Shown here: positions 36,193 through 47,893 of the stretch, in pieces
Layout: each line of letters begins with the position of its first letter
Numbering within the stretch: the first letter of the stretch is position 1
Assembly (NCBI GenBank): GCA_036785325.1
Contig: JAXIVH010000005.1
Location: forward strand, 4,336,669-4,400,668
DNA: 64,000 bases
Origin: Urophycis tenuis
Taxonomy: Eukaryota; Chordata; Actinopteri; Gadiformes; Phycidae
Direction of reading: 5' to 3'
Program-made: the position numbers and the translations under genes
The notes under the pieces: generated by a model
What the model saw: the letters and a program-made list of their open reading frames with translations, nothing else
Databases searched by the model: none
Told to the model about the DNA's origin: nothing

Positions 36193-39100
36193 CTACCCGC
36201 TCTCTATCTCCACCGTCTGCGCCACGGAGCAGGCGCCGCCGCCGCCGTCGCCCTGCAGGATCACCAGCCCCCCCGCCACCTGCTGCCCGTGGACCACAAT
36301 GCACTGCTCTCCCCCCTCCGACATCACCACCTCCACCATGTCGTGGTGCTCGAGCTCCTGGCCTCGGAGCGGGACCGCCGACGCCAGGAGCAAGGGGCCG
36401 GAGACCGGCCCGGTCTGGGAGTCGCCGGCCCCGCCCCCCCCCGCCCAGGGTCTGGACGTAGACCACGGTGTGCTGGGCCCCGGCCGGCGGCACCCCCGGC
36501 TCGGCCCCTCCCGCGCACCGGATCCTCCTCAGCCCCGCCCTCGGACCCGCGCCTCCCCGCTCCCCCGGAGGCCTCCTCCTCATCCCCCTCGCACCCTTCC
36601 CTTTCTCTCCTCCTCCGTCCCCTCTCTTCCGCTTGGCGGCTCCTTCCTCCTGTTCACCGCCATCTTCCTCCACCTCCTCCTCCTCCCCCTCCCCCTGCTC
36701 CTGCTCCTCCTCCTCCTCCTCCTCCTCCTCCGCTTCGGTCCTGCGGCTCTTCTTGGGCCGGCCCCAGACGGGTCTGGCGTGAGGGTGCGTTGCCTCGGCC
36801 GCCTGGTTCCCCCCCTGGCCGGCGTCCTGCCGGGGGCAGTCCTTGTAGCGGGCCTGGTGGCGCAGCAGGCTGTGGCGCAGGGTGTACGACGCCCCGCACT
36901 GGCAGCGGAACGCCTTCTCCTTCACGTGCGCCGACTCCATGTGCCGCCGCAGCTTGGTGGCAAGGATGTAGCCTGCGGGGTGGGGTTGGGGGTGGGGGGG
37001 GGGGGGGGGGACACAAGAGAGGGTAAGGACCGCACCACAGGAAATGGGCTTCGTCTCCACGGCTAGGGTGCGTCCTACAGCCTGGAGACCCGTCTGGCGG
37101 AGGACGCCTGCTGTCACCTATACATACATAACGTCCTTGATACTCATCTCGTGGCGGAGTCCGCGCGGGAGACGCGAGGAGACGCTCATTATGTAACCGG
37201 CGGTGATAAGCCGGTGATGAGACAATTGAGACGGCGACGCCTGACAGACAGCGGCAGTTGAGGCACGGCCGGTCGCCATGGTGACAGCAAACGAGCTAAT
37301 CAAAACGGGGCTGCATTTAAATCACGTCATTAAACTCACAGCTTTGACCAAATGCATTACCTCGACGAAAAAAATGACCGATCACGACACAATTCACACG
37401 GCCCCAAATCTTCGGCCACGTTGATCAATGGACCATATGCATACGTTTAAGCAAAGCATCCATTGTTCTGACCTTTGCCACAGACTTGGCAGCGATGGGG
37501 CCTCTCGCCGCTGTGCAGCCTCTCGTGGGCCCTCAGGGTGTGCGGGTCCCTGAGGGCCTTGCCGCAGTAGCTGCAGAGGAACAGCTCGCCGGTGTGGGAG
37601 AGCATGTGCCTGCGGAGCTCCCGTTTGTGGGAGAACCTGTGCTCACAGTGGGAGCAGGGGAACGGCTTCTCCCCGCTGTGGATGCGTACGTGGTCCTGGA
37701 GGTTCCCTGGGAGGGGACAGGTGGTTTGATCAGGTTAGAAAACAGAGGCTTCGCAAAGTGTGTAGCTTTTGAAACAATGCAATGTTTTTTTTTTTTTCTT
37801 CCTATTTCTTAAATATTGTATTTCTTAAATATTTTTCTGTCTCTGGGGGAGATGGATGTGCATTATGGATGCCCACTGAGTGGGGGCTTCGCAAAATGAA
37901 GGCTGGAAGAGGATTGGTCGCATTTCTGTGATCTGTGGCATTGTCTTAATTGAAAATGTCCCTTCCACAAAGAGAATCATCCATCTCATGTACTCAAAGA
38001 TGGACAGAAAGAGGACTCGGATGCTAGAATCCGATAAGAACGATGAACTTAAAGAGTGCCATTGGTATATGTGCAGTGTTTCAGGACAGGAAGAAGTGCA
38101 ACTTCTTCACTGTCTGAACCTTCTTGAGACCTGGGGGGTAATCACGAAGCAATCCTGCTCCATCATGCTCCGCCTGCTGCACCCGGTTGACCCGCAGACT
38201 GATTGGCCGATAAGAGTGGGGTTCCATCTGTATCACTCCCTCTGTGAATCCTTCAGTTCACCCGCGTCTTTTCTCGCTCCCAATCGCCTACATGACCCGA
38301 GGAGTACTCTAATCCAGGACTAGCGCATGCAAAATGATTTCTATTTATTGACCACAGTATCGTAGGGAATCTATCGCAGTTCACATATTATCACAATTAT
38401 ATAATGAATTGGAAATTCTCATTCTAAACAAGTCAATTGATTCTGTAATTTCAGGAAACGATACGCCTGGATGCATGGAAAACACTGAATTATTTGCCAG
38501 ACCCTTACCAAACCTTTCTCAGCTCCGAATATAATTATTTCAGCACATTCAGAAATAACAATATTTTTTCCGTCTATCCTGCCAAGTTTGGTATTTTTCT
38601 GATATATTCACCCTTTTAAGTCCTCTCTGTGCTGATCACAAAATGCCAACTCAAAATGCTGTAGACACGCAACCTTCAAACAGCGCAAGTGTTTATTTTT
38701 AGCTTTACCAATAAAGGGCCTATTTATAGAAATACTAACTTTCTTATCTCAAGGGAGCATTTCAGCATCATTGTGACCACTTCAATGGTTCAACTATTGA
38801 TTTTGACATACTTTGATGAGTTAGTTTAAACCCCCTTGCGTTTAGCTGGATCGACAGCTCAGCGCAGTGCGTGTTGTGGACGTGCTGGACACGGGGACCA
38901 TGCCGGGGGGGGGGGGGGGCAGCGTGATGGTACCTTTCTGCCTGAAGGCCTGTCCACAGTGCTGACAGGTGTGGGGCTTCTCCCCCGTGTGGAGCTTCAT
39001 GTGGTTTCTCAGGGAGCCGGAGTTCGCCAGCCACTTGGAGCACACCGAACACTGCAACTAAGGTAGAGGTAGGAGACCGCATACAACGCCGCTTTAATGA

Positions 39101-42100
39101 GGGATATCAACCGAGGGAGTTTTTTTTTTTGGTGCGCAGCTACTGTCGATGATCTTGTGCGCAAAAGACGCTGCGAGCGAATGTGCTCACGGTACCTTGG
39201 GAGACTTCTCGTTCAGCCTGCTGCTGCAGTAGTGCAGGCGGTGGAGGCGTAGGGAGGGCCGCCGCGCAAACGCCTTCCCACACAGGTCACACACGTACGG
39301 CCTGTCTCCGGTGTGCAGCACCATGTGCTCCCGGAGGTCCCTCTTCAGCCCGTAGCTCTTCTCACAGTGGGGGCAGGAAAATGGCCGCTCGCCGCGATGG
39401 CTCATCTGCGCGTCAATTTAGTCAAACGATAGATGATGTGTGTAACTGTGTTAAAAACACTTTAATGAAGGTAGTAACTAAGCCCAAAAGCTTTTTTTTA
39501 ATTCATCATGAACCAAAATGTGTTCGTTGGAGTTAGGAGGAGCAATGTGTAATTTTCTTACTGTAAAGAGGAACATTTGTTTAAAAGCTATACTCGAAGG
39601 CATACAAAATAGACATTACCTGATGGGCTTTGTAGCTTTCAACAGAGGTGTAGCTTTTCCCACAGGACTCACAACGGAAGGGCTTTGTGTCTGTGTGAGT
39701 GAACTGGTGTTTCTTCAAGTGGCACAACTGGTAGAACCTTTTCCCACAGCTGGAACACTGGTACCTCCTCTCCCTAGCAACCACATCAAGCATCTCCGGT
39801 CGCCCTGCCGGAGTCTCCCCGGCAACGGAACCAACCTCGTCTGCACCCGTCGTTTCCATGGAAACTGTCTCCATGGCAATGGGCCCTGCACTCGTGTCCG
39901 GTCCACCGGGGCTCGGCGCGTCAGCCTCCGTGGCGCGTCCGTCTTTCTGGCCCACCGCGGGCTGGGTGGCCCTGGGGCCGCGGTGGCTCATCAGGCTGTG
40001 GACTCTGCGGGGCTTCGCGGCCAGACGGGTGCTAGTGCGGACGGGAGAAGGGGCGGAAGGTGCCCGGGTGTCCGTCGGCCTTTCTGTCGTGACGCAATGT
40101 AGCTCCCGTGCCTGGGGTTCCCGGCGAGCGTTGCCGGACTCTTCGGTTGGCACCGATGTGCGTTCCTCGCTTGCCGTGTCAGCGGTCCCCTCAGCGCCGG
40201 TTATGGTTCTAGTGAACAGATCCAGGGGGTCACTGTTGTGTACTTCCGGGTTGAGTGTGGTTTGTGGGTCTGTCCGTTTAGCTCCCAGCAGACTAGTCTG
40301 CTGGTCTGTAGACGTGTCAACGCTGCTGGTCACCATCTTCTGGGCTCCTCTTCTCTTCCTCTTATGGTGGGCTGGTGGATTCGACTTGAGGCCTCGGCCT
40401 GTGTTCTTGTTCTTCTCCGTACCTGGTTTCTCCTTTACTAGTGATATCTCCACTGATTTCTGCTTGACCTCTGATATCTCCCCTGGTGTCTCCTTGACCT
40501 CTGATGTCTCCCCCGGTGTCTCCTTGACCTGTGATATCTCCCCTGGTGTCTCCTTGACCTGTGATATCTCCCCTGGTACCTCCTCTTCCCTCACCACACT
40601 TGATTGCTCCAGCAGTTCCTCCTCCTCCTCCTCCTCCTCCTCCTCCTCTTGTTCATCCTTCAGTGGTGCTCTAGACAAAAGGGCTTTTGAATGATGCCTT
40701 TGTTTCATCCATTCAATCTTTTTTAACTCTGCTGGGATCAAAAGGAACACGAGTCAGTTTTCAAAAAGAATATTTGAACATTAAAATTCCCTTGGATGAA
40801 AAAAAAAAAAAAAAAGAATCAGAACTTCATTTACTGAAACCCTCTGAAGACAAAATATATTATCTTTTTGATCTACTTTTGAAGGCATAATTTGGACACT
40901 GTCGATTTTGCGGCCACTTCCGACGCGCCTGACAACTGAGCGTCGTGTCTCAAGCCCGCTTGCAACATCACATCAAAAAAAAAAAACTGACAGATACATG
41001 AAAGAAGGCCTTCTAAGTGAACAGCTCACCACACTGGGAGGCTTTTGGAACATGTTGCACATTGCGAGCACCCGGGCGGGGGGGCAGTACTACACAATAC
41101 CTGTGTACTGCTCGCTGCGGTTGTTCCCGGGCACGCCGGCTGCGTGGCAGCGGTACAGCAACAGCTCAGATCCTGTCCGGACCGCCTGGCTCACGCGCAG
41201 GCGCGCGCCTCCGCGCCCTCCCCCACACACCTCCACGTTCTGCCGGGCTTTGCACCGCGTGTGGCGCGCAAAGCTGTAAAAAAAATAAAATAATTTAAAA
41301 AAAAAAGGAGCAAGAGTGAGGTGACGCACAGGCTCACATCAGGCAGTCGTTAAAGCCATTTCAATTCCAGGGCACGTTTTTTTTTTTTTTTTTTTCTTTT
41401 TGGCGGAAGTTCAGGGGACATTTTGTTCTGAGCTCTTGTTATTCTGAGGCCGTAGTGCCGCACGCGCCCGCTAATGGATTCTGATGGAAATCACAACGAG
41501 GTCTGGCAATCTATCTAATGGGGGATGGTGATGGCTTCCGCCCCGCACCATGTCATTGCCTCCACCGTCCCTGGGTGGCAGCTGATAGCGGTGCATATAT
41601 AGGAAGGAGCGAGCTACCTGATCCAGAACAGTTGGTCCGGCAGAACCTCCTGGTCCTCTGGCATCCCCGTTGTTTGCTCCGACAGCAAAAACACACCACA
41701 GACCTTCACGTTACAGCATACGATGCCTCAATAACATCCATATAGTTTAGTACCTGGAATGTCTAGTTCACACACGGCATGCTGAAACTATTGCTTACAT
41801 TGTACTGAATTATGTTCCTAGAAGATATTGTCATGTAAGGAACTGTTACTGTTCAGCATTCATCCAAAATGTTTCCTTTCCATTATTTACTTGTAATCTG
41901 TTGAACATGCTATGTCACGCCTATGGGTCACACTGACAGAATGGCTATAATGTTCACCTCTCTTGTGTTGCCGCTGTATGCTGTCTGTGCTTCTTTGGGG
42001 CAAGCGTGGAGGGCCGCTGGGTCATTCCCAGGGTCACAAGTAGAAGGGTCACAGTCAGGCTCATGGCCTTTCATCCAGGACCACTCTGTGTCGCCTTCCC

Positions 42101-42260
42101 TCCCCAGCAGCATTCCAGCCTCCAGGCATCGGCCCACCCACCACAACCCCAGCCGGCCTTCGGAGACCCTGGACGGCCCCACCGCAAAGCCCCTGGGCAG
42201 CACGGAGGACAGCAAGGCCATGAGGCGTGAGGCTCTGAGGGATGGGTCATGGCTGGCCAT
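36193..42260 (-). CDS. znf408: PR-domain, ten-finger C2H2 zinc-finger protein (ZNF408/PRDM17-like)
   Basis: A probable nuclear DNA-binding regulator of about 997 aa. Coding exons: 42260-41958, 41676-41618, 41273-41101, 40731-39620, 39405-39196, 39057-38934, 37706-37473, 36972-36193. Junction phases agree throughout. Exons 1-3 rebuild a degenerate PR/SET domain: LPRGFAVGPSRVSEGRLGLW, then LFWI, then QNVEVCGG and VRTGSELLLYRC. Exon 4 is a long acidic linker with a Glu run, a tandem 10-residue repeat and a KRKRR basic patch. Ten C2H2 fingers start at about residue 500 (YQCSSCGKRFYQLCHLKKH) and end with the variant FRCQCGASYTLRHSLLRH. The last exon carries a Glu run and an acidic C-terminus. Its frame breaks at a C9 run (36434-36442); the second frame ends at TAG 36195-36193. 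PR domain plus ten fingers fits ZNF408, but orthology is inferred and another PRDM-like protein is possible. In-frame TGA precedes the chosen ATG directly, and CAACACAG just upstream could be an acceptor from a noncoding first exon. Confidence 0.75.
36434..36442 (-). other. Frame break at a C9 homopolymer in the zinc-finger gene
   Basis: Upstream of this run the coding frame reads HTVVYVQTLGGGG. Downstream, the sensible protein (DSQTGPVSGPLLLASAVPL, then VEVVMSEGGEQCIVVHGQQ, stop at 36193) is in the next frame. The uninterrupted frame instead runs into Arg/Gly-rich low complexity. The exon is 780 nt where phase needs one base fewer. A one-base overcall in the assembly is the simplest reading; a real allele or pseudogene change is the alternative. 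Confidence 0.7.
40440..40592 (-). repeat. In-frame 30-bp tandem repeat coding PGEISQVKET
   Basis: About five copies of a 30-nt unit in exon 4 of the zinc-finger gene encode variants of PGEISQVKET. The last copies are diverged (VEISLVKEKP). The unit length is a multiple of three, so copy-number change keeps the frame. A (TCC)n tract at about 40619-40648 just upstream in the transcript codes the Glu run. Confidence 0.9.
41379..41397. repeat. Poly-T run in zinc-finger gene intron 2
   Basis: A pure T run of about 19 on the + strand between coding exons 2 and 3. Shorter A runs lie at about 40799-40815 and 40976-40986 in intron 3. Confidence 0.85.
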
Positions 42261-42870
42261 TCAACTGTGTTGAGAAGAAAAGAAAAGTCAGCTGCTCTGG
42301 GTGCTATTCTCAAGCCCCACAATGATACATTATATTGTGGGACTGGAAAATGAAAGCTACGTTTCACAATAGTAACTAGCAGATGTCAAAGCAAAGGAAT
42401 GCTGCACAGCTATACAGGCACAGCGGGCGTATTTGTCTTATAAAAAATTTTACTTTGTGGCATTTGGGCAGTGCATTTTATATAGATGATGGTATGGCTG
42501 TTTGACTTAAAACATTCTGAAAGAGCAAAAATAACGAATGAACAGTAAAAAATAGATAAATAAATAATTAAACACGCGACGCTGCCTCAGCTATAACTCA
42601 GGGAAATGCAGTAGGGGCCAGCATTCTTAGCAGCTGGGTACCATTGGGATAGCTGTGCTAGTCACTAGTAAATCCTTAAAACAGATAGGTCGAATGGAGG
42701 TGACGCAATTTATGTTCACAACAATTCATTCATCTGGATAAAGATGTGTGAATCACATTTGTTAAATACAACATCTGCTGCGAGCAAAGCTACCAGTAGT
42801 AACAGAAGCTGTAGTTATTTTAGCGCTATCAGCTATTCGTCAACTACGGAGTGATTACGTAGATGTAAAA

Positions 42871-43008
42871 TACCTGGCTTAATAAAGGTAACTAACCAAC
42901 TTCGAAGGGAGTCGGTGCAGATTTTTGTGTGTTTATAATGATCGACTATTCTCCACGAGAAACTCTGGGATAAATCACGTTTTACAGCAAAATGGTATAA
43001 CCGGAAGT
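42871..43008 (-). promoter_or_regulatory. Candidate promoter and noncoding first exon of the zinc-finger gene
   Basis: ACCGGAAGT at 43000-43008 is a consensus ETS-family site of the kind found in TATA-less vertebrate promoters. Downstream in the gene direction, AAGCCAG|GTATTT at about 42871-42876 could be a donor pairing with the acceptor CAACACAG just before the start codon region near 42270. The motifs are seen; the exon and start site are inferred. Confidence 0.35.
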
Positions 43009-44234
43009 TCCCTTTGTTATTTGTTCGACGGGAAAACGAGTAGCGATATGTCGGTCCTATTACTGCATGTTAGTGAATCTATAAAGCAAGGAACCCAATT
43101 AGGTAATGTATTTTATGGGTTTCATTGGTAGCAATAAGTACAGTAGGAAATTCGTTTTATTATGAATATCTACTTACAGTAAGGCTGCAATGGTATAGCC
43201 AGTTTTCTCTATTTACTTTTTTAATCAAAGAAAGTCTTCTTTAGGCCTACATACGATTATCATATTACAACTGTAGGCCTATAACGTAGTCTACAATATA
43301 ACCTATGACAACTCCCTATGGGCCTATGTTGTATAATAATGTTGAAAAGTAATGTTTAGAGGTGTGTTATAAGGTAGACATCGCAGGGAGAGGTAAACTT
43401 TTAGAATGCAATGGTTTTTAAAATCTAAAAAACAATTGTAACCAATTCATTTAATTTACCAATAAAACAGAACCAGTTCTCACGTAATAATAAAGATAGA
43501 GAACAGTATCAATTCAATGTGTACAGTGTAGTATATTCTCTAAACTGTAGATGGCAGCAAAGTCACATGAGTGAGGCTGGTGAGTTTCTTATGTGTTTGG
43601 AGTTTAGGTTAGTACTTTCAATGGCAAATAGAAAACAATGTGGGGGAAAGCCCTACAAGCCAAACAGATTCAATATACAATAAGTAAGATACACACATAT
43701 GTGCTGACACACACACACACACACACACACACACAGCTTTGTTATAACCTTTTCTTGTGAACTCACGAGAGCATGAAATTCCACCCCTACCAACCTAATC
43801 TTGAATCATCTGGCCTACTGGTTGTGGAAGCCCCTTTTGGGGTCATGGCCTTCTAACGTCTGAGGAACAGACCATTCTTGGAGTGAACGCAGAGTAAACA
43901 GTAATTCTCCACACTGGTTCGTCACTGCTGCCGACACCATCACTCCGCTCACTCTTTCACAATCAAGTGACACCAAGCAAAACACATCCGGTCATTTTTT
44001 CACAGTTTAGGTGTGCTCAACAAAACCAATGACAGACTGCTCAATTCTAAAACTGGTTATATAAATGCAGCTTGGGTGTTTATTTTTGCATTCATACTGT
44101 GAAGACATGGATTACAATCACAACCACGCATTTGTGCTTGTTTTGAGCAGTTACAACCCGATTTAACCACAGCACACACACACACACGCCCACACGCCCA
44201 CACGCCCACACACACACACACACACCCACACCCA

Positions 44235-44265
<31 letters not shown>

Positions 44266-44318
44266 CCACACGCACACACACACACGCCCCCCCCCCCCCC
44301 ACACACACACACACACAT

Positions 44319-44351
<33 letters not shown>

Positions 44352-47300
44352 CGCACACACACACACACACACACGCAGGCACGCATGCATGCACCACCTC
44401 ACTGCGATCAAGATTTTAAAGGTTATTCCATCTTGACAGTGAATTGTGATATGGAACAGGAAACTGCAAACAAGAATAACTGGGTACTCCATCATTTTAA
44501 TTAGATCTAACTTTTTTCAGATTTTTAGTTGATGGTAGGAAGTGACACATTGCAAAACAGTTTGAAAATAACCATGTACGTGCTTTGGTAGGTAATTCAT
44601 AGCTCATGTTTATATAATAACATAGTGCTACTGTAGGCTTTATTCAACATAATTATAATAAGCTGACAATCTGATCTATAAACTTCATTCATTGTCCCAT
44701 TTTGTAAAATATAGATTTTAATATTTGGTATATTGAATAATAATAATGAAATGATTATATATTTCATCAAACAGAGAAAACTAACAAACTCTTTCCTCAA
44801 ATTTGAATTGGATTATCAGTTTTATTATGCTCTATATCAAACCAATAGTCTAGGACAAAAACAGGTATTGGCTTCGAGTGATTTGTTTTCATGAAATAGT
44901 ATCTGTAATGACACATGTGTATGTGTGTATGGAGTGATTATAAATGGTTTATCTGGAGTTCTGGCACTACTACTGGCAGCTCAAATCAATTGGGAGGATC
45001 CCCTTCCTTTCATGGGTTTAAAAAAGGATGCTCGTCACACAAGTGAAGTCACTAACGTGTGTCATGTCATTGTGTCTGCATCATGAACAAGTATTTCCTC
45101 TCTACCGGCACGCAGTTTCCAAGTCCAACGTCAGTCTTCTAACGTCAACAGCATCATCCACTCTGTAATGCAAACCCAAACACACACAAGGTACGCAGCG
45201 GCTCTTTGGTCAGACTCTATAAAAGGGTGTGTTTTCAAAGGCCTGGGCCAGAACGGTCTGTTTACTGTGCCGCTGAGCCGTTAGCCGGCGAGGCTGTGGG
45301 CGGGATGGAGGGAAGCTGTGAGAAAAGACTCCTTTCAGTCGCCGTGGTAGAACTGATGCCATCTGTGCCCCCACCCTGTTGCGCAAATAGAAAATGCGCA
45401 GTAATTACATTATTCCAGTGACTCAGCACCATGTCCTATTTACACCGGCCGGTGCCATAGAAACAGTGAGTGGACAGAGTACCTGGTGGCGAGGTGAAAG
45501 GGCCGTTTGTTTTCTGTACCTGGAATATTTGGGTGTTGATCGCGGAACATTTGGGCGGCAGCCTGGCTGGAATGAGTGGTTTGAGTGATCTCTGGCGTTG
45601 ACTAATTATGTCATTTATAGGAGTTAAACATGCCTCTAAACATGTCTCTGTGTACATCATGTGTGCATCTAAAAGGTTAAATACAATGTATCACCGTCAA
45701 CATGTTTTTGTTTGACATTCCTAAATAATAAACAACCAAGCATAATAAAATGCATGGTTCATAACTGCGTCACACACCAATTGGTCTCATGCAGTAAAAC
45801 AGATTCTATTCATTAAAGGAGATTGCTCAACTATACATTTTTATTTTTAATGTTTAATGTTATTTTTAATATTTCACTTTTCACACAAACACCACTCATT
45901 ACATTGTTCCTCCTGTGCAACAGAAATTAAATATTGAGTATATTTATTAAACTTGAGAACTAAATTAAATAAGTGCCACAGCGCTATGGTGAAAAACAGT
46001 ACATACATTTACAGGTTTCTTCCAAGAAATGTTATTATTAGGTGCTTGTGTTGTTCATCAAAGAGTCCACACAATTAAGTCATGACTGATGAAAGAGGCA
46101 CAGCCTCCCACATAAAGTACACACACAAAACAAAACTTACATAAAAGCGGATAAGCATTTTTAGGACAGAATTGACACTGCAACCATAACAATAACAGCT
46201 TGGAAAAGTCTGGTTCCACTGAGGTCAGGTTACAATCATTACATAACAGAGCACAATAATGGAATAACAGCAATTATTATCATGACATTATTATATTAGT
46301 TATTATTATACACACAGGACACGTGCTCTGCACAGCTCTGTGGAACAAGATGACAACTTAACTGAAAACACAAAATTATGAAAACCTGTTTCGGTAAATA
46401 ATGAACTGTAAAGTGAACTGAAATACAACAGTACTTTGTGTCAATACGATTTCGAGTATAAAGGCGCAGAATGACAGTGAGCGAGCGGTTGGCTCAGTCC
46501 AGTGCAGTGCAGGGCGATGGCAAACGGGTGGGTACAGCAGAGACGCTATCAATGTGATCAATAAATAAATGGTTTCTCATGCACAAAGACATCAGCCTGC
46601 TCAGAGTCTTGAAAACACCCGGATTACAGCAGATACAACAGTAACTATTTAATAGGCTGGCTTTGTTGAAATGACGCTGGGAAAAGAAAGCAAACTGAAT
46701 TTCTGTGCCAAACTAGCAAAACCCATTTTACTTCTGTATTTGATGTTTAGATATAAATATTAATTTTCAACACATACCATGTGGCCTGACCAGACACAGG
46801 AAATGTGTAATGACAGTTGAATGCTCATGATTTTCAGCAGATTACTGTTGTAACTGACACATACTTGCTCTACATGTCATGGAAATCGTGGTGCATTTCT
46901 TCCTGAAATAGAATCTTTCATCATTTTAATCTTCACATGTGGCCTTTCAAAATACAAACCATTTTATCATGTCTCACACTAAAGTGCCTAAAGTCTTTTT
47001 GAATTCCGAGCAGAACCATTAGTCAGGTATGTGGAATATTGACCGTGAAAGGGATTTATATGTTTGGCAAGGATCTGGACCAGACAGACGGTAGACAGAT
47101 CCTGTGACAAGATTACTCACAAGAGTGAGAGTTCGAGAAGACTTATAGCATATAGAAATTACTCCCCAAACAAATGATATCATGTATGATTTGATGACAA
47201 CTGGAAAATCTTCATTAAAAATGATCACCATATAGATCATGTTCAGGACATGTACAAATGACAGGGGGCAGGGCACAGCAAAAGGCCCTGGAAATGAATA

Positions 47301-47448
47301 CACAAATAAATGCATCATAAAATAATAAAATATACTCTTGTTTAATCCATCATCTCTTTTTCGTCTGGATATTTACATTTTTATTTAAGGGGTTTTGTTT
47401 GCACTAGATAGTAATCTAATACAACTAATAAGTTACAGTTCTCCCGTC
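43009..47448. other. Intergenic region between the zinc-finger gene and acan
   Basis: AT-rich, mostly unique DNA without a supportable exon. It contains a short CA tract at 43708-43736 and a compound CA tract with a C14 run at 44172-44375. The part next to acan (roughly 46-47.4 kb) probably includes the acan 3' UTR. TTTATT at about 47379-47384 is a minus-strand AATAAA only about 65 nt past the acan stop, so a more distal signal may be used instead. Confidence 0.5.
44172..44375. repeat. Compound (CA)n microsatellite with C14 run
   Basis: CA repeats with regularly spaced CACGCC and CCCACA variants, split by C14 at 44287-44300. Three overlapping Cys/Val-rich ORFs are its translations. Confidence 0.95.
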
Positions 47449-47648
47449 TTAGAGAAGCTTGTGGAAGGCAGATTCTCCTCTCGCCCTGGTCCTCTGCGGT
47501 AGACTTAGCTTTCCTTTGACTGTAAAGAGACAATCCAGACAACATGAATCCATTAGCAGTCAAACCATTGCACCTCGTCTGGCAGGGAACACACTTCCAC
47601 GTTAGTAATAACAGGTCATTAAGAAAGCAATTGCACCGTGTGTGTGTG

Positions 47649-47742
<94 letters not shown>

Positions 47743-47769
47743 CGTGTGTGTGTGTGTATTGGTGGGTGT

Positions 47770-47802
<33 letters not shown>

Positions 47803-47836
47803 TGTGTTGGTGAGTGGGTGTGTGTGGGTATGTGAC

Positions 47837-47893
<57 letters not shown>

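Noticed and set aside
36134..37066. Plus-strand ORFs of 310 and 245 codons
   Set aside because: Antisense to the last zinc-finger exon. Pro/Leu/Ser-rich reverse reads of Glu and Gly codons.
37880..38323. Plus-strand ORF of 147 codons in a zinc-finger gene intron
   Set aside because: No family resemblance and no ATG at its start. It could be a decayed insertion but nothing supports a gene.
39858..40694. Plus-strand ORF of 278 codons
   Set aside because: Antisense to the acidic linker exon of the zinc-finger gene. The Ser run comes from the Glu-coding triplets.
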